Positions 1-8,079 of a DNA stretch of 52,343 bases are shown piece by piece. A program made the translations under genes and the position numbers. The notes beneath the pieces were generated by a model. It ran no database searches. It saw only the letters and a program-made list of their open reading frames with translations, and was not told the origin of the DNA. Origin of the DNA: JACCQS01 sp050999295 (GTDB lineage: Bacteria > Actinomycetota > Actinomycetes > Mycobacteriales > Geodermatophilaceae). Where the stretch lies: assembly GCA_050999295.1 (NCBI GenBank), contig JBPCPI010000035.1, positions 1 through 52,343 of the forward strand, given 5' to 3'. The stretch's first letter is position 1. Each line of letters starts with the position of its first letter.

Positions 1-1
1 C

Positions 2-757
2 ACCGTAGCGGCTGACGGCGACCTCGCCCAGATCGAGGGTCACCCGTTCGGGTCCATCGTGCACACCGGAGCCCGGTTTGACCCGGGTGACGTCCGGCTG
101 CTCTCACCGATCCTGCCCAGCAAGGTGCTCGGCGTGGGACGCAACTACGCCGACCACGCAGCCGAAATGGGAGGCGAGGTACCGGCCGAGCCGATGATCT
201 TCCTCAAGCCCTCGACCTCGGTGATCGGCCCGGGCGACCTCATCCGACTTCCCGAACTGTCAACCAATGTCCACCACGAGGCCGAACTGGCCGTCGTCAT
301 CGGAGCGACGGGTGCTCGGCGCGTGTCCGAGGCGAACGCCATGGCCAGTGTCTTGGGCTACACCTGCGGAAATGACGTGACCGCGCGGGATCTACAGAAG
401 AAGGACGTGCAGTTCACCCGCGCGAAAGGATTCGATTCCTTCTGCCCGATCGGACCATGGATCGACACCGAGTTCGACCCGAGCGACGCCGAGGTGCGTT
501 GCGAGGTCGACGGGGAGCTGCGCCAGAGTGGCCGGACCAGCCAGTTGATCCACTCGATCCCGAAGCTTATCGCGTTCATCTCCGAGATCATGACCCTGCT
601 GCCCGGCGATGTGATCCTCACCGGAACCCCGGCCGGAGTCGGGCCGATTTCTGCCGGGCAACGGGTCGACGTCATCATCGAGAACCTGGGAACGCTGCCC
701 AATCCCGTTGTGGGGCCGGACGGTTCAGCGCCCGCTCACAACGGTAAACTGGCATGA
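2..757 (+). CDS. Fumarylacetoacetate hydrolase family protein (5' end cut by window)
   Basis: The frame is open to the left edge of the window, so this is the C-terminal part of a longer gene; a GTG at 59 would be an artificial start. Family motifs are clear: GVGRNYADHAAEMGG near the start of the catalytic domain (N-Y-x-x-H-x-x-E), NDVTARDLQ, the Lys of AKGFDSFCPIGPW, and the glycine loop ILTGTPAGVG near the end. Members are metal-dependent hydrolases, isomerases or decarboxylases acting on acylpyruvate-like compounds in aromatic or keto-acid breakdown; the substrate cannot be read here. It overlaps gltX by 4 bp (ATGA), so the two are probably cotranscribed and translationally coupled. M. tuberculosis has the same pair (Rv2993c next to the Glu-tRNA synthetase gene). 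The family is sure, the reaction is not. Confidence 0.9.
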   Translation, partial: TVAADGDLAQIEGHPFGSIVHTGARFDPGDVRLLSPILPSKVLGVGRNYADHAAEMGGEVPAEPMIFLKPSTSVIGPGDLIRLPELSTNVHHEAELAVVIGATGARRVSEANAMASVLGYTCGNDVTARDLQKKDVQFTRAKGFDSFCPIGPWIDTEFDPSDAEVRCEVDGELRQSGRTSQLIHSIPKLIAFISEIMTLLPGDVILTGTPAGVGPISAGQRVDVIIENLGTLPNPVVGPDGSAPAHNGKLA

Positions 758-2253
758 CCGGCCAGACCGACCGCCCGGTACGCGTGCGATTCTGCCCGTC
801 ACCAACCGGCACCGTGCACGTCGGGCTGATCCGTACGGCGCTGTTCAACTGGGCGTACGCGCGCCACCACGGCGGGACCTTCGTCTTCCGGATCGAGGAC
901 ACCGACGCGAGTCGGGACACCGAGGCCTCCTACCACCATCTGCTGGACAGCCTGCGGTGGCTCGGGTTGGACTGGGACGAGGGGCCAGAGGTGGGCGGAC
1001 CGCATGCGCCCTACCGGCAGTCCGAGCGCGATGGCATCTACGCCGACGTCGCGGCTCGGCTGCTCGGCTCCGGTGCTGCCTACGAGTCGTACTCCAATGT
1101 GGAGGAGATCGAGGCCAGACACCGGGCCGCGGGCCGCGATCCGAAGCTGGGCTATGACAACTTCGACCGCGACCTGTCTGCCGAACAGGTGGCGGCCTTC
1201 CGCACTGAGCATCGAGCCCCGGTCATCCGGCTTCGGATGCCCGACCACGATTTGGTCTGGAACGACCTCGTCCGGGGTGAGGTCTGTTTTGCCGCCGCCT
1301 CGGTACCCGACTTCGTCATCGTGCGGGCCAACGGCATTCCGCTCTACCCGTTCGTGAACCCGGTCGACGATGCGCTCATGGAGATCACCGATGTACTCCG
1401 CGGCGAGGATGTGCTGCCGTCCACTCCACGGCAGCTCGCGCTCTACGAGGCACTGTCTGCGATCGGCGTCGGAACCGGCCCTCCGCGCTTCGGTCATCTT
1501 CCCTACGTCACCGGCGAGGGCAGCAAGAAGCTGTCCAAGCGTGATCCGCAGGCGTCGCTGGACCTTTATCGCGAGCGCGGCTTCATACCGGAGGGCCTGC
1601 TCAATTACCTTGCGTTGCTCGGTTGGTCGATCGCCGACGATCGCGACATCTTCTCGACGTCGGAGATGGCCGCCGCCTTCGACATCAGCAAGGTCAGCGC
1701 CAACCCTGCGCGGTTCGACATCCGCAAGGCCGAGGCGATCAACGCGACTCATCTGCGCGCCCTCGAGCCGGAGGATTTCCTGGACCGGGTCAGGCCCTAC
1801 CTGGTCCACGCAGGGCTGCTCAGCGATCCGCCGACGGATGAGCAACTGGAGTTGCTGCGCGGGGCGGGGCCGCTCGTCCAGGAGCGGATGAATGTCCTGT
1901 CCGAGGCGACTGGCCTGCTCGGCTTCCTGTTCGTCGACGAGGCGGACTTCAGGATCGAACCGGACAGCGCCGCGAAGGTTCTCGACGACTCGGCGCGGCC
2001 GATTCTCACCGCCGCGTCGCGGGCCCTGGCCGCGTTGCCGCACTGGGTGGCCGCGGAGATCGAGACCGCACTGAAGGCATCGCTGGTCGATGAGTTGGGC
2101 ATCAAGCCGCGCAAGGCTTTTGCCCCCATCCGGGTCGCCGTCTGCGGTCGTACGGTCTCTCCGCCGTTGTACGAATCGCTGGAACTCCTCGGCCGGGAGC
2201 GGTCCCTGCACCGCTTGACTGCCGCGGCCGGTGATGAGCGCAGCGATGACTGA
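754..2253 (+). CDS. gltX: Glutamyl-tRNA synthetase (GluRS)
   Basis: Class I aminoacyl-tRNA synthetase of 499 aa, the usual bacterial length. The ATP-binding HIGH-type motif is at residues 15-24 (PSPTGTVHVG), and the KMSKS-type loop appears as KKLSKRD around residues 258-264. The C-terminal third is the helical anticodon-binding cage. It attaches glutamate to tRNA-Glu. In actinobacteria lacking GlnRS the same enzyme also charges tRNA-Gln with glutamate for later amidation by GatCAB; this is family knowledge, and gatCAB is not in the window. The start ATG overlaps the stop of the upstream gene (ATGA). tRNA-Gln and tRNA-Glu genes lie about 1.5 kb downstream, so the enzyme and both likely substrates sit together. 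Confidence 0.98.
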   Translation: MTGQTDRPVRVRFCPSPTGTVHVGLIRTALFNWAYARHHGGTFVFRIEDTDASRDTEASYHHLLDSLRWLGLDWDEGPEVGGPHAPYRQSERDGIYADVAARLLGSGAAYESYSNVEEIEARHRAAGRDPKLGYDNFDRDLSAEQVAAFRTEHRAPVIRLRMPDHDLVWNDLVRGEVCFAAASVPDFVIVRANGIPLYPFVNPVDDALMEITDVLRGEDVLPSTPRQLALYEALSAIGVGTGPPRFGHLPYVTGEGSKKLSKRDPQASLDLYRERGFIPEGLLNYLALLGWSIADDRDIFSTSEMAAAFDISKVSANPARFDIRKAEAINATHLRALEPEDFLDRVRPYLVHAGLLSDPPTDEQLELLRGAGPLVQERMNVLSEATGLLGFLFVDEADFRIEPDSAAKVLDDSARPILTAASRALAALPHWVAAEIETALKASLVDELGIKPRKAFAPIRVAVCGRTVSPPLYESLELLGRERSLHRLTAAAGDERSDD

Positions 2254-3628
2254 CCGGCCGGGCACTGCAGACCCCGGATCCCATCCCGGGCCCGTGCCGG
2301 CAGCCAGCGGTCCGCCGGCCGGGCCACCTGTTGTGCGTTCTGCGCCTGCTCCAGTCTTCGGCTGGTACATCCCGGCCGGCCCACCAGAGACCGTCGCCTC
2401 GGCAGGGAACGGGCCGCCAGCCGGATATGCGCTGTCACCCGCGTACGCCCCCGCCTACGGATACCCATCCCGGCCCGGTTATGCCGTTTCGGGCTTTGCG
2501 CCGCAGGGCTACGCGCCGCCGTACCCCCCCGCGCCGTACGGTCATTGGTATCCGCCAGGCCAGGCGTGGGGGCCGGTGCGAAAACCGAGCTTCGCCAGGG
2601 TCCCGCATCCCGAGCCGCAGCCCTATCTGCGGCTGATGCGAACCGCGAACTACCGCTGGTGGCGGCCCGTACTTGGGCTGCTCGCTTTCCTCGGCTGCTA
2701 CTTCGTGGCGGCCGTCCTGGTCCTGCTGGTCGCCATCGCGGCTGGGATGGATCTCGACCCCCTCCGGCTCGAAGACCTCACCGATCCCGCCGTGCTGGCC
2801 CTGACGAACGTCAGTCTCATCGTCGCCATCCCATCGGTGTGGGTCGCGTGGGCTGTGCACACCGAGCGGATCGGCTGGGCCTCTTCGGTACTTGGCCGGA
2901 TCCGGTGGCGCCTGATGTGGCGGTACGGCCTGATCGGACTGGCCGTCCTGGGCGTCAGCACGCTGCTCGGTCTTGCCTTCTCAAGTGACCTCGTGACGAC
3001 CTCGGGGTTCGATGCGAATTCCTACGGCCTGCTGATCCTGGTAGTCCTCTTCAGCACGCCGCTGCAGTCCGCCGCCGAGGAGTACGTGTTCCGCGGCTAC
3101 CTGAGTCAGGCCATCTCGTCGTGGATCCCGTCGCTCACGACCGGTGCGGTCCTGACCGGCCTGATCACCGCGACACTGTTCTCCCTGATCCATATTCCAG
3201 GAGACTTCCTGACCTTCTTCGACCGATTCGCTTTCGGCCTCGCCGCCTCCGCCGTCGTCTGGTTGACCGGTGGGCTGGAGGCTGCGATCGCCCTGCATGC
3301 GGCGAACAACGTATGGGTGTTCCTCGTCTACGGCGCCCTTGGCGATTCGCCAAGTTCCGACATCCAGGGCGACCCCGGAACCGCCGCCCTGCTGGTCGCG
3401 GTGGACGTACTCGTGATGAGCCTCTACGTCTGGATCGTGGCCAGGACCCGCAAGCGCTGGCATCCCGAGACCCTGAGCCGGGCCGCCGATCGGAGCACCG
3501 CGATGCTCCCGCTCGCCCCGCCCGGTCCCGCGCCGCCACCGGGTTGGGGCGCCGCTGGTCCCGGGTGGGGTGGCCAGCCTCCGTACGACCCGGCGCCGTA
3601 CGCCCCGACTTCCTCATCGGGCCCGTGA
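2246..3628 (+). CDS. CPBP family intramembrane glutamic protease, with Pro-rich cytosolic tails
   Basis: The first ~125 residues are Pro/Gly/Tyr-rich and probably cytosolic and disordered. About eight hydrophobic segments follow, carrying the three CPBP (Abi/CAAX protease) signatures: EExxxR in AAEEYVFRG near residue 277, FSLIHIPGD (His near 315), and HAANN near 350. The C-terminal ~45 residues are again Pro/Gly-rich. Family members are intramembrane glutamic endopeptidases related to Rce1; bacterial substrates are mostly unknown. The gene overlaps the end of gltX by 8 bp if the ATG at 2246 is used. In-frame GTG 2231 and ATG 2234 are alternatives, and none has a strong ribosome binding site. 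Membership is clear from the motifs; the biological target is unknown. Confidence 0.92.
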   Translation: MTDRPGTADPGSHPGPVPAASGPPAGPPVVRSAPAPVFGWYIPAGPPETVASAGNGPPAGYALSPAYAPAYGYPSRPGYAVSGFAPQGYAPPYPPAPYGHWYPPGQAWGPVRKPSFARVPHPEPQPYLRLMRTANYRWWRPVLGLLAFLGCYFVAAVLVLLVAIAAGMDLDPLRLEDLTDPAVLALTNVSLIVAIPSVWVAWAVHTERIGWASSVLGRIRWRLMWRYGLIGLAVLGVSTLLGLAFSSDLVTTSGFDANSYGLLILVVLFSTPLQSAAEEYVFRGYLSQAISSWIPSLTTGAVLTGLITATLFSLIHIPGDFLTFFDRFAFGLAASAVVWLTGGLEAAIALHAANNVWVFLVYGALGDSPSSDIQGDPGTAALLVAVDVLVMSLYVWIVARTRKRWHPETLSRAADRSTAMLPLAPPGPAPPPGWGAAGPGWGGQPPYDPAPYAPTSSSGP

Positions 3629-3667
3629 CGAGCCGGGGCGGGTTCGCCGCGGTCGGCGCGGGTTGGG

Positions 3668-3673
3668 TAGAGT
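3668..3673 (+). promoter_or_regulatory. Possible -10 element for the tRNA pair
   Basis: TAGAGT fits the actinobacterial TAnnnT -10 pattern and lies about 31 bp before the tRNA-Gln gene. No good -35 hexamer is visible, so this is weak. Confidence 0.25.
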
Positions 3674-3704
3674 TGAGGTTCGGTGCGGGAGGTCAACGCA
3701 CATT

Positions 3705-3776
3705 TGGGGTATGGGGTAATTGGCAGCCCGTCGGTTTCTGGCACCGTTAGTCTAGGTTCGAGTCCTGGTACCCCAG
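3705..3776 (+). tRNA. tRNA-Gln, anticodon CUG
   Basis: A cloverleaf can be drawn: acceptor TGGGGTA pairs with TACCCCA (3769-3775), a D-arm with a GGG/CCC stem, an anticodon loop TTCTGGC with CTG at 3738-3740, and a TTCGAGT T-loop. The discriminator base is G3776. CCA is not encoded. The lowest anticodon-stem pair is a T-T mismatch; the other arms are sound. The TGGGGTA acceptor is typical of tRNA-Gln in actinobacteria, and its U1-A72 pair fits recognition for the transamidation route. Confidence 0.95.
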
Positions 3777-3854
3777 CGCTCATCGTGCGCACCGTTCCAT
3801 GGTGGTGCGCCGGCACGAAGGCACCAGGCAGAGCATCGCAGGACACCACCGCAC

Positions 3855-3927
3855 GGCCCCGTCGTCTAGAGGCCCAGGACGCCGCCCTCTCAAGGCGGTA
3901 GCGCCGGTTCGAATCCGGTCGGGGCTA
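3855..3927 (+). tRNA. tRNA-Glu, anticodon CUC
   Basis: Acceptor GGCCCCG pairs with CGGGGCT (3920-3926, one G-U pair). The anticodon arm is CCGCC-CTCTCAA-GGCGG with CTC at 3889-3891, and the T-arm has loop TTCGAAT between GCCGG and CCGGT. The discriminator is A3927 and CCA is not encoded. It lies 78 bp after tRNA-Gln in the same orientation and is probably cotranscribed with it. Confidence 0.96.
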
Positions 3928-4247
3928 CATCCGCACCCCTGCACTCTGAGGGCTGACCGTGTCGTCGATGAAGGGTCGTCGGCGTTCCAGCGTGATCCAG
4001 CTTGGTGTTCGGAGAACTCGCCCAGTTCATTCGAATGTAAGCCGACAACGCGAGCGCTCAGGATTTTCCTAGCCCTGACCATAGGAACTGCGAAGCTTGG
4101 CTGCTGGCAGTGATCGGACCTCGCGTTTGTTCGGATTTCCAACAACACGGCTCGATGAACAAGGGTCGACTGGTCAAAGCCCTGCGCAACTCATGATCTA
4201 GCCGGGGGTCGTCCCCCGCAGCGTGCGCCGACCGCAAAGATGTCCTC
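3928..4247 (+). other. 320-bp stretch with no recognisable gene
   Basis: No open frame in this stretch reads like a protein, and its composition looks less GC-rich than its neighbours. It holds a 10-bp perfect palindrome CATTCGAATG (4028-4037) and a short hairpin just before the kinase gene. I searched for a second copy of the tRNA-Glu 3' end that would mark an integrated element and found none. It may be the leader of the kinase gene or a degraded relic. Confidence 0.5.
4203..4218 (+). repeat. Small hairpin CGGGGG-TCGT-CCCCCG
   Basis: A perfect 6-bp GC stem with a four-base loop, 30 bp before the GTG start of the kinase gene. There is no T-run after it, so it is either a weak terminator of the tRNA transcript or an element in the kinase leader. 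Confidence 0.35.
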
Positions 4248-5147
4248 GTGCGCAGTCATGCCGACGAACAGTCGCGGGCGATCCTGACCGTGCTCCTCGG
4301 AGAGCCGATCGTTGCCGCGACTCCGATCTCGGACGGTTTCACCGCGGCCCTGGTGTACCGGATCTCGTTGTCAGGGGGCCGGAGCGCGGTCGCGAAGGTG
4401 GCCCCTTGGACCGCCGAGCGCGAGCAGGTCCTGGCCGGGCTCCGGATCGAAACGCAGGTCCTGTCCGCGTTGGCGGCACCCTTCCTGCCGCGACTGCTGG
4501 CTGCTGACGTCATCGGAGGCGCGCTGGTCATCGAGGATCTCGGTACGGCCGGCTGGCTGCCGCACGGCACCGACGACCAGTGGCCCGTACCTCCGCAGGC
4601 AGCCGCTGAGTCGATCTGGCGGACCGCGGAGGCCATTCGGGCGCTTCCGGTACCCCCCGGTCTGCCGGTTGGGCACAGCGGCCTGTCCACAGTGTGGGAC
4701 CGGGTCGAGGAACTGGACCGCACACCGATGGGGATCAGCGAGGCTTGGTGGCACCAGACCGGGCCTCTGTTACGGCAGGCTGCGGCCCAGCACGACTTCG
4801 CCGTGAGTGTCCTGGTCCACGGTGACTTCAAGGGCGCGAACCTCTGCCTGCGCGACGGCTTCGTGGTTGCCGTGGACTGGTCCGGTGCGCACCTGGGCGA
4901 TCCGAGTACCGACGTCCTCGAGGCTGCCATCTGGCTGCGGATGGCCGGTGCGAAGGTGCTGCCTCCAGGGCTTGAGATGCTGCCCCTGCTCGCGGTCTAC
5001 GGCGGGCTGCTGGTCCAGGAGTTCCTCACCCTGGCCTGGAAGCCCGATGCTCATGGTCAGCGGGCCCGTGATCTCAAACGCCGTACGGCCTTGGAGGCAT
5101 TGTCGGGATTCAGTGAGTTGATCGGGGTCCCCTCGCCCACGGCATGA
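4248..5147 (+). CDS. APH-fold phosphotransferase family protein
   Basis: A 299-aa protein with the kinase-like fold of aminoglycoside phosphotransferases and related small-molecule kinases. The catalytic loop is HGDFKGANL near residue 191 (H-G-D-x-x-x-x-N) and the metal-binding Asp sits in VDWSGAHLGDP near residue 210. Upstream, AKVAPW (around residue 45) is the likely ATP-contacting Lys of the N-lobe. The substrate is unknown: the family covers antibiotics, choline, homoserine, fructosamine and maltose kinases, and nothing nearby points to resistance. The GTG at 4248 is the first in-frame start and is preceded by a weak binding site. It stands alone between the tRNA genes and the convergent IclR gene. 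Confidence 0.85.
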   Translation: MRSHADEQSRAILTVLLGEPIVAATPISDGFTAALVYRISLSGGRSAVAKVAPWTAEREQVLAGLRIETQVLSALAAPFLPRLLAADVIGGALVIEDLGTAGWLPHGTDDQWPVPPQAAAESIWRTAEAIRALPVPPGLPVGHSGLSTVWDRVEELDRTPMGISEAWWHQTGPLLRQAAAQHDFAVSVLVHGDFKGANLCLRDGFVVAVDWSGAHLGDPSTDVLEAAIWLRMAGAKVLPPGLEMLPLLAVYGGLLVQEFLTLAWKPDAHGQRARDLKRRTALEALSGFSELIGVPSPTA

Positions 5148-5159
5148 CCGGTCGCGAAC

Positions 5160-5861
5160 TCAAGCGGTGAGCGATTTCGCTGCCTCGAGCACCGCCGTGA
5201 CGAGCGCGGCCTGCGGGCGGCGCCCAAGGCGTTCGAGTGGCCCGGAGACCGACACGGCCGCGATCACCCCTCCGTCGGCGTCTCGTACGGGCGCGGAGAT
5301 CGACCCGACGCCGGCCTCGCGTTCGCCGCTGCTGTGGGCGTAGCCCCGGCGGCGAACCTCGGACAGGGTCCGGGCTGAGAACGATGTGCGGTCGAGGATG
5401 GCGGCCGCGGCCCGATTGTCGCCGATCGACCAGGCGAGCAGTACGTGGGCTGCCGACCCGGCGGTCATTGGCAGCCGGGCGCCGAGCGGAACGGTGTCTC
5501 GCAAGCCGCTGGCGCGTTCGGCCGAAGCGATGCACAGCCGTACGTCGGCCTCGCGCCGAAAGAGTTGGGCACTCTCTCCGGTGTCCCGACACAGTTGCTC
5601 GAGGATCGGTCCGGCGCGCCTGGCCAGGCCGGGGACCCCACCGTTGCTCAGGTCGGCCAGCAGTGGGCCGGGTAGCCAAGCGCCCTCGTCGTTTCGGCGC
5701 AGCAGGCCGTGACCCTCCAGCGCCGCCGCTATCCGATGGGCGGTCGCCTTGGGCAGTTCTGTCTCCTGGACCAGCCCGGTCAGCGTGACCGGGGAGACAG
5801 CCGCCCGGCGCAGGATCAGCACCGCTTTGTCCAACACCCCGATACCGCTACTGTGTTCCAC
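5160..5861 (-). CDS. IclR family transcriptional regulator, probable NdgR/LtbR-type regulator of leuCD
   Basis: A 233-aa protein. Residues ~8-65 form a winged helix (LTGLVQETELPKATAHRIAAAL is the HTH), followed by an IclR effector domain (~75-233). The start is GTG at 5861. It is divergent from leuC with only 64 bp between the genes. In Streptomyces (NdgR) and Corynebacterium (LtbR), an IclR protein in exactly this position controls leuCD and other branched-chain amino-acid genes. A 17-bp perfect palindrome in the shared intergenic region is the obvious operator candidate. The identification as the NdgR/LtbR orthologue rests on family plus position. It converges on the kinase gene, with 12 bp between the two stops. 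Confidence 0.88.
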   Translation of the reverse strand: MEHSSGIGVLDKAVLILRRAAVSPVTLTGLVQETELPKATAHRIAAALEGHGLLRRNDEGAWLPGPLLADLSNGGVPGLARRAGPILEQLCRDTGESAQLFRREADVRLCIASAERASGLRDTVPLGARLPMTAGSAAHVLLAWSIGDNRAAAAILDRTSFSARTLSEVRRRGYAHSSGEREAGVGSISAPVRDADGGVIAAVSVSGPLERLGRRPQAALVTAVLEAAKSLTA

Positions 5862-5875
5862 AACGCGATACTAGC

Positions 5876-5892
5876 GTCTCAGATGGTGAGAC
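5876..5892. promoter_or_regulatory. Palindromic operator candidate for the IclR regulator
   Basis: GTCTCA-GATGG-TGAGAC: six-base arms, perfectly inverted, five-base centre. It lies 15 bp from the regulator start and 34 bp from the leuC ATG, where a bound protein could control both genes. Confidence 0.6.
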
Positions 5893-5925
5893 AGCGCATC
5901 GAGCACGACGAGAGTGGGGTTCGGA

Positions 5926-7335
5926 ATGTCCGGCACTTTGGCGGAAAAGGTCTGGGAGAGCCACGTCGTACGACGGGCCGACGACGAACCGGATCTGCTC
6001 TTCATCGATCTGCATCTGGTGCACGAAGTGACCAGTCCGCAGGCCTTCGACGGGCTGCGGGTGGCCGGTCGTCAGGTCCGCCGACCCGACCTCACGCTGG
6101 CGACCGAGGACCACAACGTCCCCACGCTCGACCTGGACAAGCCGATCGCCGACCTGGTCTCCCGCACCCAGATCGAGACGCTACGCCGCAATTGCGCGGA
6201 ATTCGGGATCCGCCTGCACGCGATGGGTGCGGCCGAACAAGGGATCGTGCACGTCATCGGGCCCCAACTCGGGCTGACCCAACCGGGAATGACGATCGTG
6301 TGCGGAGACAGCCACACCTCCACCCATGGCGCGTTCGGTGCGCTCGCCTTCGGGATCGGGACCAGCGAGGTCGAACACGTTCTGGCGACCCAGACCCTGA
6401 CCGGCGTGCGGCCCAGGACGATGGCGGTGAACATCGACGGCCAGCTTCCGGCCGGCGTCAGCGCCAAGGACATGATCCTCGCGTTGATCACCCAGATCGG
6501 GACCGGTGGGGGACAGGGATACGTGCTCGAGTACCGCGGTGCGGCGATCGAGGCGTTGTCCATGGAAGGCCGGATGACCGTCTGCAACATGTCGATCGAA
6601 GCCGGTGCCAGGGCCGGGATGATCGCTCCCGACGAGACCACCTTCGCTTTCCTCGAAGGCCGCCCCAACGCGCCCGTCGGGGCCGCCTGGGAGGAGGCGG
6701 CGGCGTACTGGCGGACCCTTCGCTCCGACCAGGACGCGAGTTTCGACGCCGAGGTCCACCTCGACGCCAGCACGCTGTCACCGTTCGTGACCTGGGGCAC
6801 CAATCCCGGCCAGGGCGCAGCGCTGAGTGCCACCGTGCCGGATCCCACGGACTTCACCGACCCGGGCCAGCGAGTATCCGCCGAGAAGGCGTTGGCCTAC
6901 ATGGATCTTGCCCCTGGGACGCCACTGCGCGAGGTGACCGTGGACACGGTGTTCGTCGGATCCTGTACCAACGGTCGCATCGAGGATCTTCGGATAGCGG
7001 CGGATCTGTTGCGCGGCAGGAGAGTTGCGTCCTCGGTCCGGATGTTGGTGGTGCCAGGTTCGATGCGGGTCAAAGCCGCCGCGGAGGAAGAGGGCTTGGA
7101 TCAGGTCTTTCTCGAGGCCGGGGCGGAATGGCGAAGCGCCGGCTGCTCGATGTGTCTGGGCATGAACCCTGACCAGTTGGCGCCCGGTGAGCGTTCGGCC
7201 TCGACGTCCAACCGCAATTTCGAAGGGCGTCAGGGCAAGGGCGGTCGTACCCACCTGGTCTCCCCAGCGGTTGCGGCCGCGACCGCTGTCACCGGTCACC
7301 TCGCCTCGCCGGCCGATCTGGCGGCCCGGTCATGA
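5926..7335 (+). CDS. leuC: 3-isopropylmalate dehydratase large subunit
   Basis: Aconitase-family subunit of 469 aa that, with LeuD, isomerises 2-isopropylmalate to 3-isopropylmalate in leucine synthesis. The [4Fe-4S] ligands are visible: Cys in VFVGSCTNGR near residue 346 and the pair in GCSMCLGMN near residues 406-409. Substrate-site motifs such as CGDSHTSTHGAFGA are also intact. I chose ATG 5926 (MSGTLAEKVWESHVV) because it matches the normal LeuC N-terminus and has a GGGG stretch upstream; an in-frame GTG at 5914 would add four residues. It is the first gene of leuCD, with a 4-bp ATGA overlap into leuD, and the divergent IclR gene is its likely regulator. Confidence 0.98.
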   Translation: MSGTLAEKVWESHVVRRADDEPDLLFIDLHLVHEVTSPQAFDGLRVAGRQVRRPDLTLATEDHNVPTLDLDKPIADLVSRTQIETLRRNCAEFGIRLHAMGAAEQGIVHVIGPQLGLTQPGMTIVCGDSHTSTHGAFGALAFGIGTSEVEHVLATQTLTGVRPRTMAVNIDGQLPAGVSAKDMILALITQIGTGGGQGYVLEYRGAAIEALSMEGRMTVCNMSIEAGARAGMIAPDETTFAFLEGRPNAPVGAAWEEAAAYWRTLRSDQDASFDAEVHLDASTLSPFVTWGTNPGQGAALSATVPDPTDFTDPGQRVSAEKALAYMDLAPGTPLREVTVDTVFVGSCTNGRIEDLRIAADLLRGRRVASSVRMLVVPGSMRVKAAAEEEGLDQVFLEAGAEWRSAGCSMCLGMNPDQLAPGERSASTSNRNFEGRQGKGGRTHLVSPAVAAATAVTGHLASPADLAARS

Positions 7336-7922
7336 ATCCGTTCAGGGTGCACCGCGGGATCGTCGCGCCGCTGCGGCGTACGAACGTCGACACCGACCAG
7401 ATCATCCCGGCGGTGTACCTCAAGCGGGTGACCCGGACCGGTTTCGAGGACGGCCTGTTCTCGGCCTGGCGGACCAACGAGCTCGACTTCGTCCTCAACA
7501 AACCGCAGTACGCCAGATCGTCGATCTTGGTGGCCGACAACGACTTCGGCACCGGCTCCTCGCGGGAGCATGCGGTCTGGGCGCTGATGGACTATGGCTT
7601 CCGAGTTGTGATCGCCCCCCGTTTCGGGGACATCTTCAGCAACAATGCGCTCAAGACCGGATTGCTGGTCATCGAAGCTCCGATCAGTACGGTCGAGAAG
7701 CTTTGGGAGCACGCAGAATCACACCCGGAGCAGCCTGTCGAGGTAGATCTCGAAGCGAACGAGGTCCGGTACGGCGACAGCGTGACCACGTTCGAGATCG
7801 ACGCATACGCCCGCTGGCGCCTGCTGGAAGGCCTCGACGACATCGCGCTGACCGAGCGGCACGACGATTTGATCACTGAGTTCGAAAAGTCGCGCCCGGA
7901 GCGGCTTCCCAGCATCAGCTAG
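7332..7922 (+). CDS. leuD: 3-isopropylmalate dehydratase small subunit
   Basis: A 196-aa swivel-domain partner of LeuC. The substrate-specificity motif FGTGSSREHAVWAL lies around residues 75-88, and the N-terminus has the typical LRRTNVDTDQIIPA stretch. The ATG overlaps the leuC stop by 4 bp, so both subunits are likely made in equal amounts. Full length, nothing unusual. Confidence 0.98.
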   Translation: MNPFRVHRGIVAPLRRTNVDTDQIIPAVYLKRVTRTGFEDGLFSAWRTNELDFVLNKPQYARSSILVADNDFGTGSSREHAVWALMDYGFRVVIAPRFGDIFSNNALKTGLLVIEAPISTVEKLWEHAESHPEQPVEVDLEANEVRYGDSVTTFEIDAYARWRLLEGLDDIALTERHDDLITEFEKSRPERLPSIS

Positions 7923-7975
7923 ATCATTGTGGTACGAAACCCCTTGCCAGATACGACGAAACGCCGGGCGGGTAG

Positions 7976-8004
7976 TTGAGTCTTGCCCGTGCAGGGCATA
8001 GTTT
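7976..8004 (+). promoter_or_regulatory. Candidate promoter of the HU gene
   Basis: TTGAGT (7976-7981), 17 bp, then TAGTTT (7999-8004), which fits a sigma-A type TTGnnn/TAnnnT promoter. It gives a leader of about 70 nt before the GTG at 8080. Confidence 0.45.
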
Positions 8005-8079
8005 CGACGGCAGGGTGATATACCCATCTACACCAGAGAGCACCGCTACGGTGCAACTCTGCAACGTCCGGGAGGACAC

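Noticed and set aside
799..2370. Long minus-strand open frame (523 codons) across gltX
   Set aside because: Arg/Gly/Gln/Val-rich composition typical of an antisense shadow of a high-GC gene; the plus strand encodes an intact GluRS.
4248..5147. Antibiotic-resistance gene (aminoglycoside phosphotransferase)
   Set aside because: Only the general APH fold is supported; no resistance or mobile context is present.
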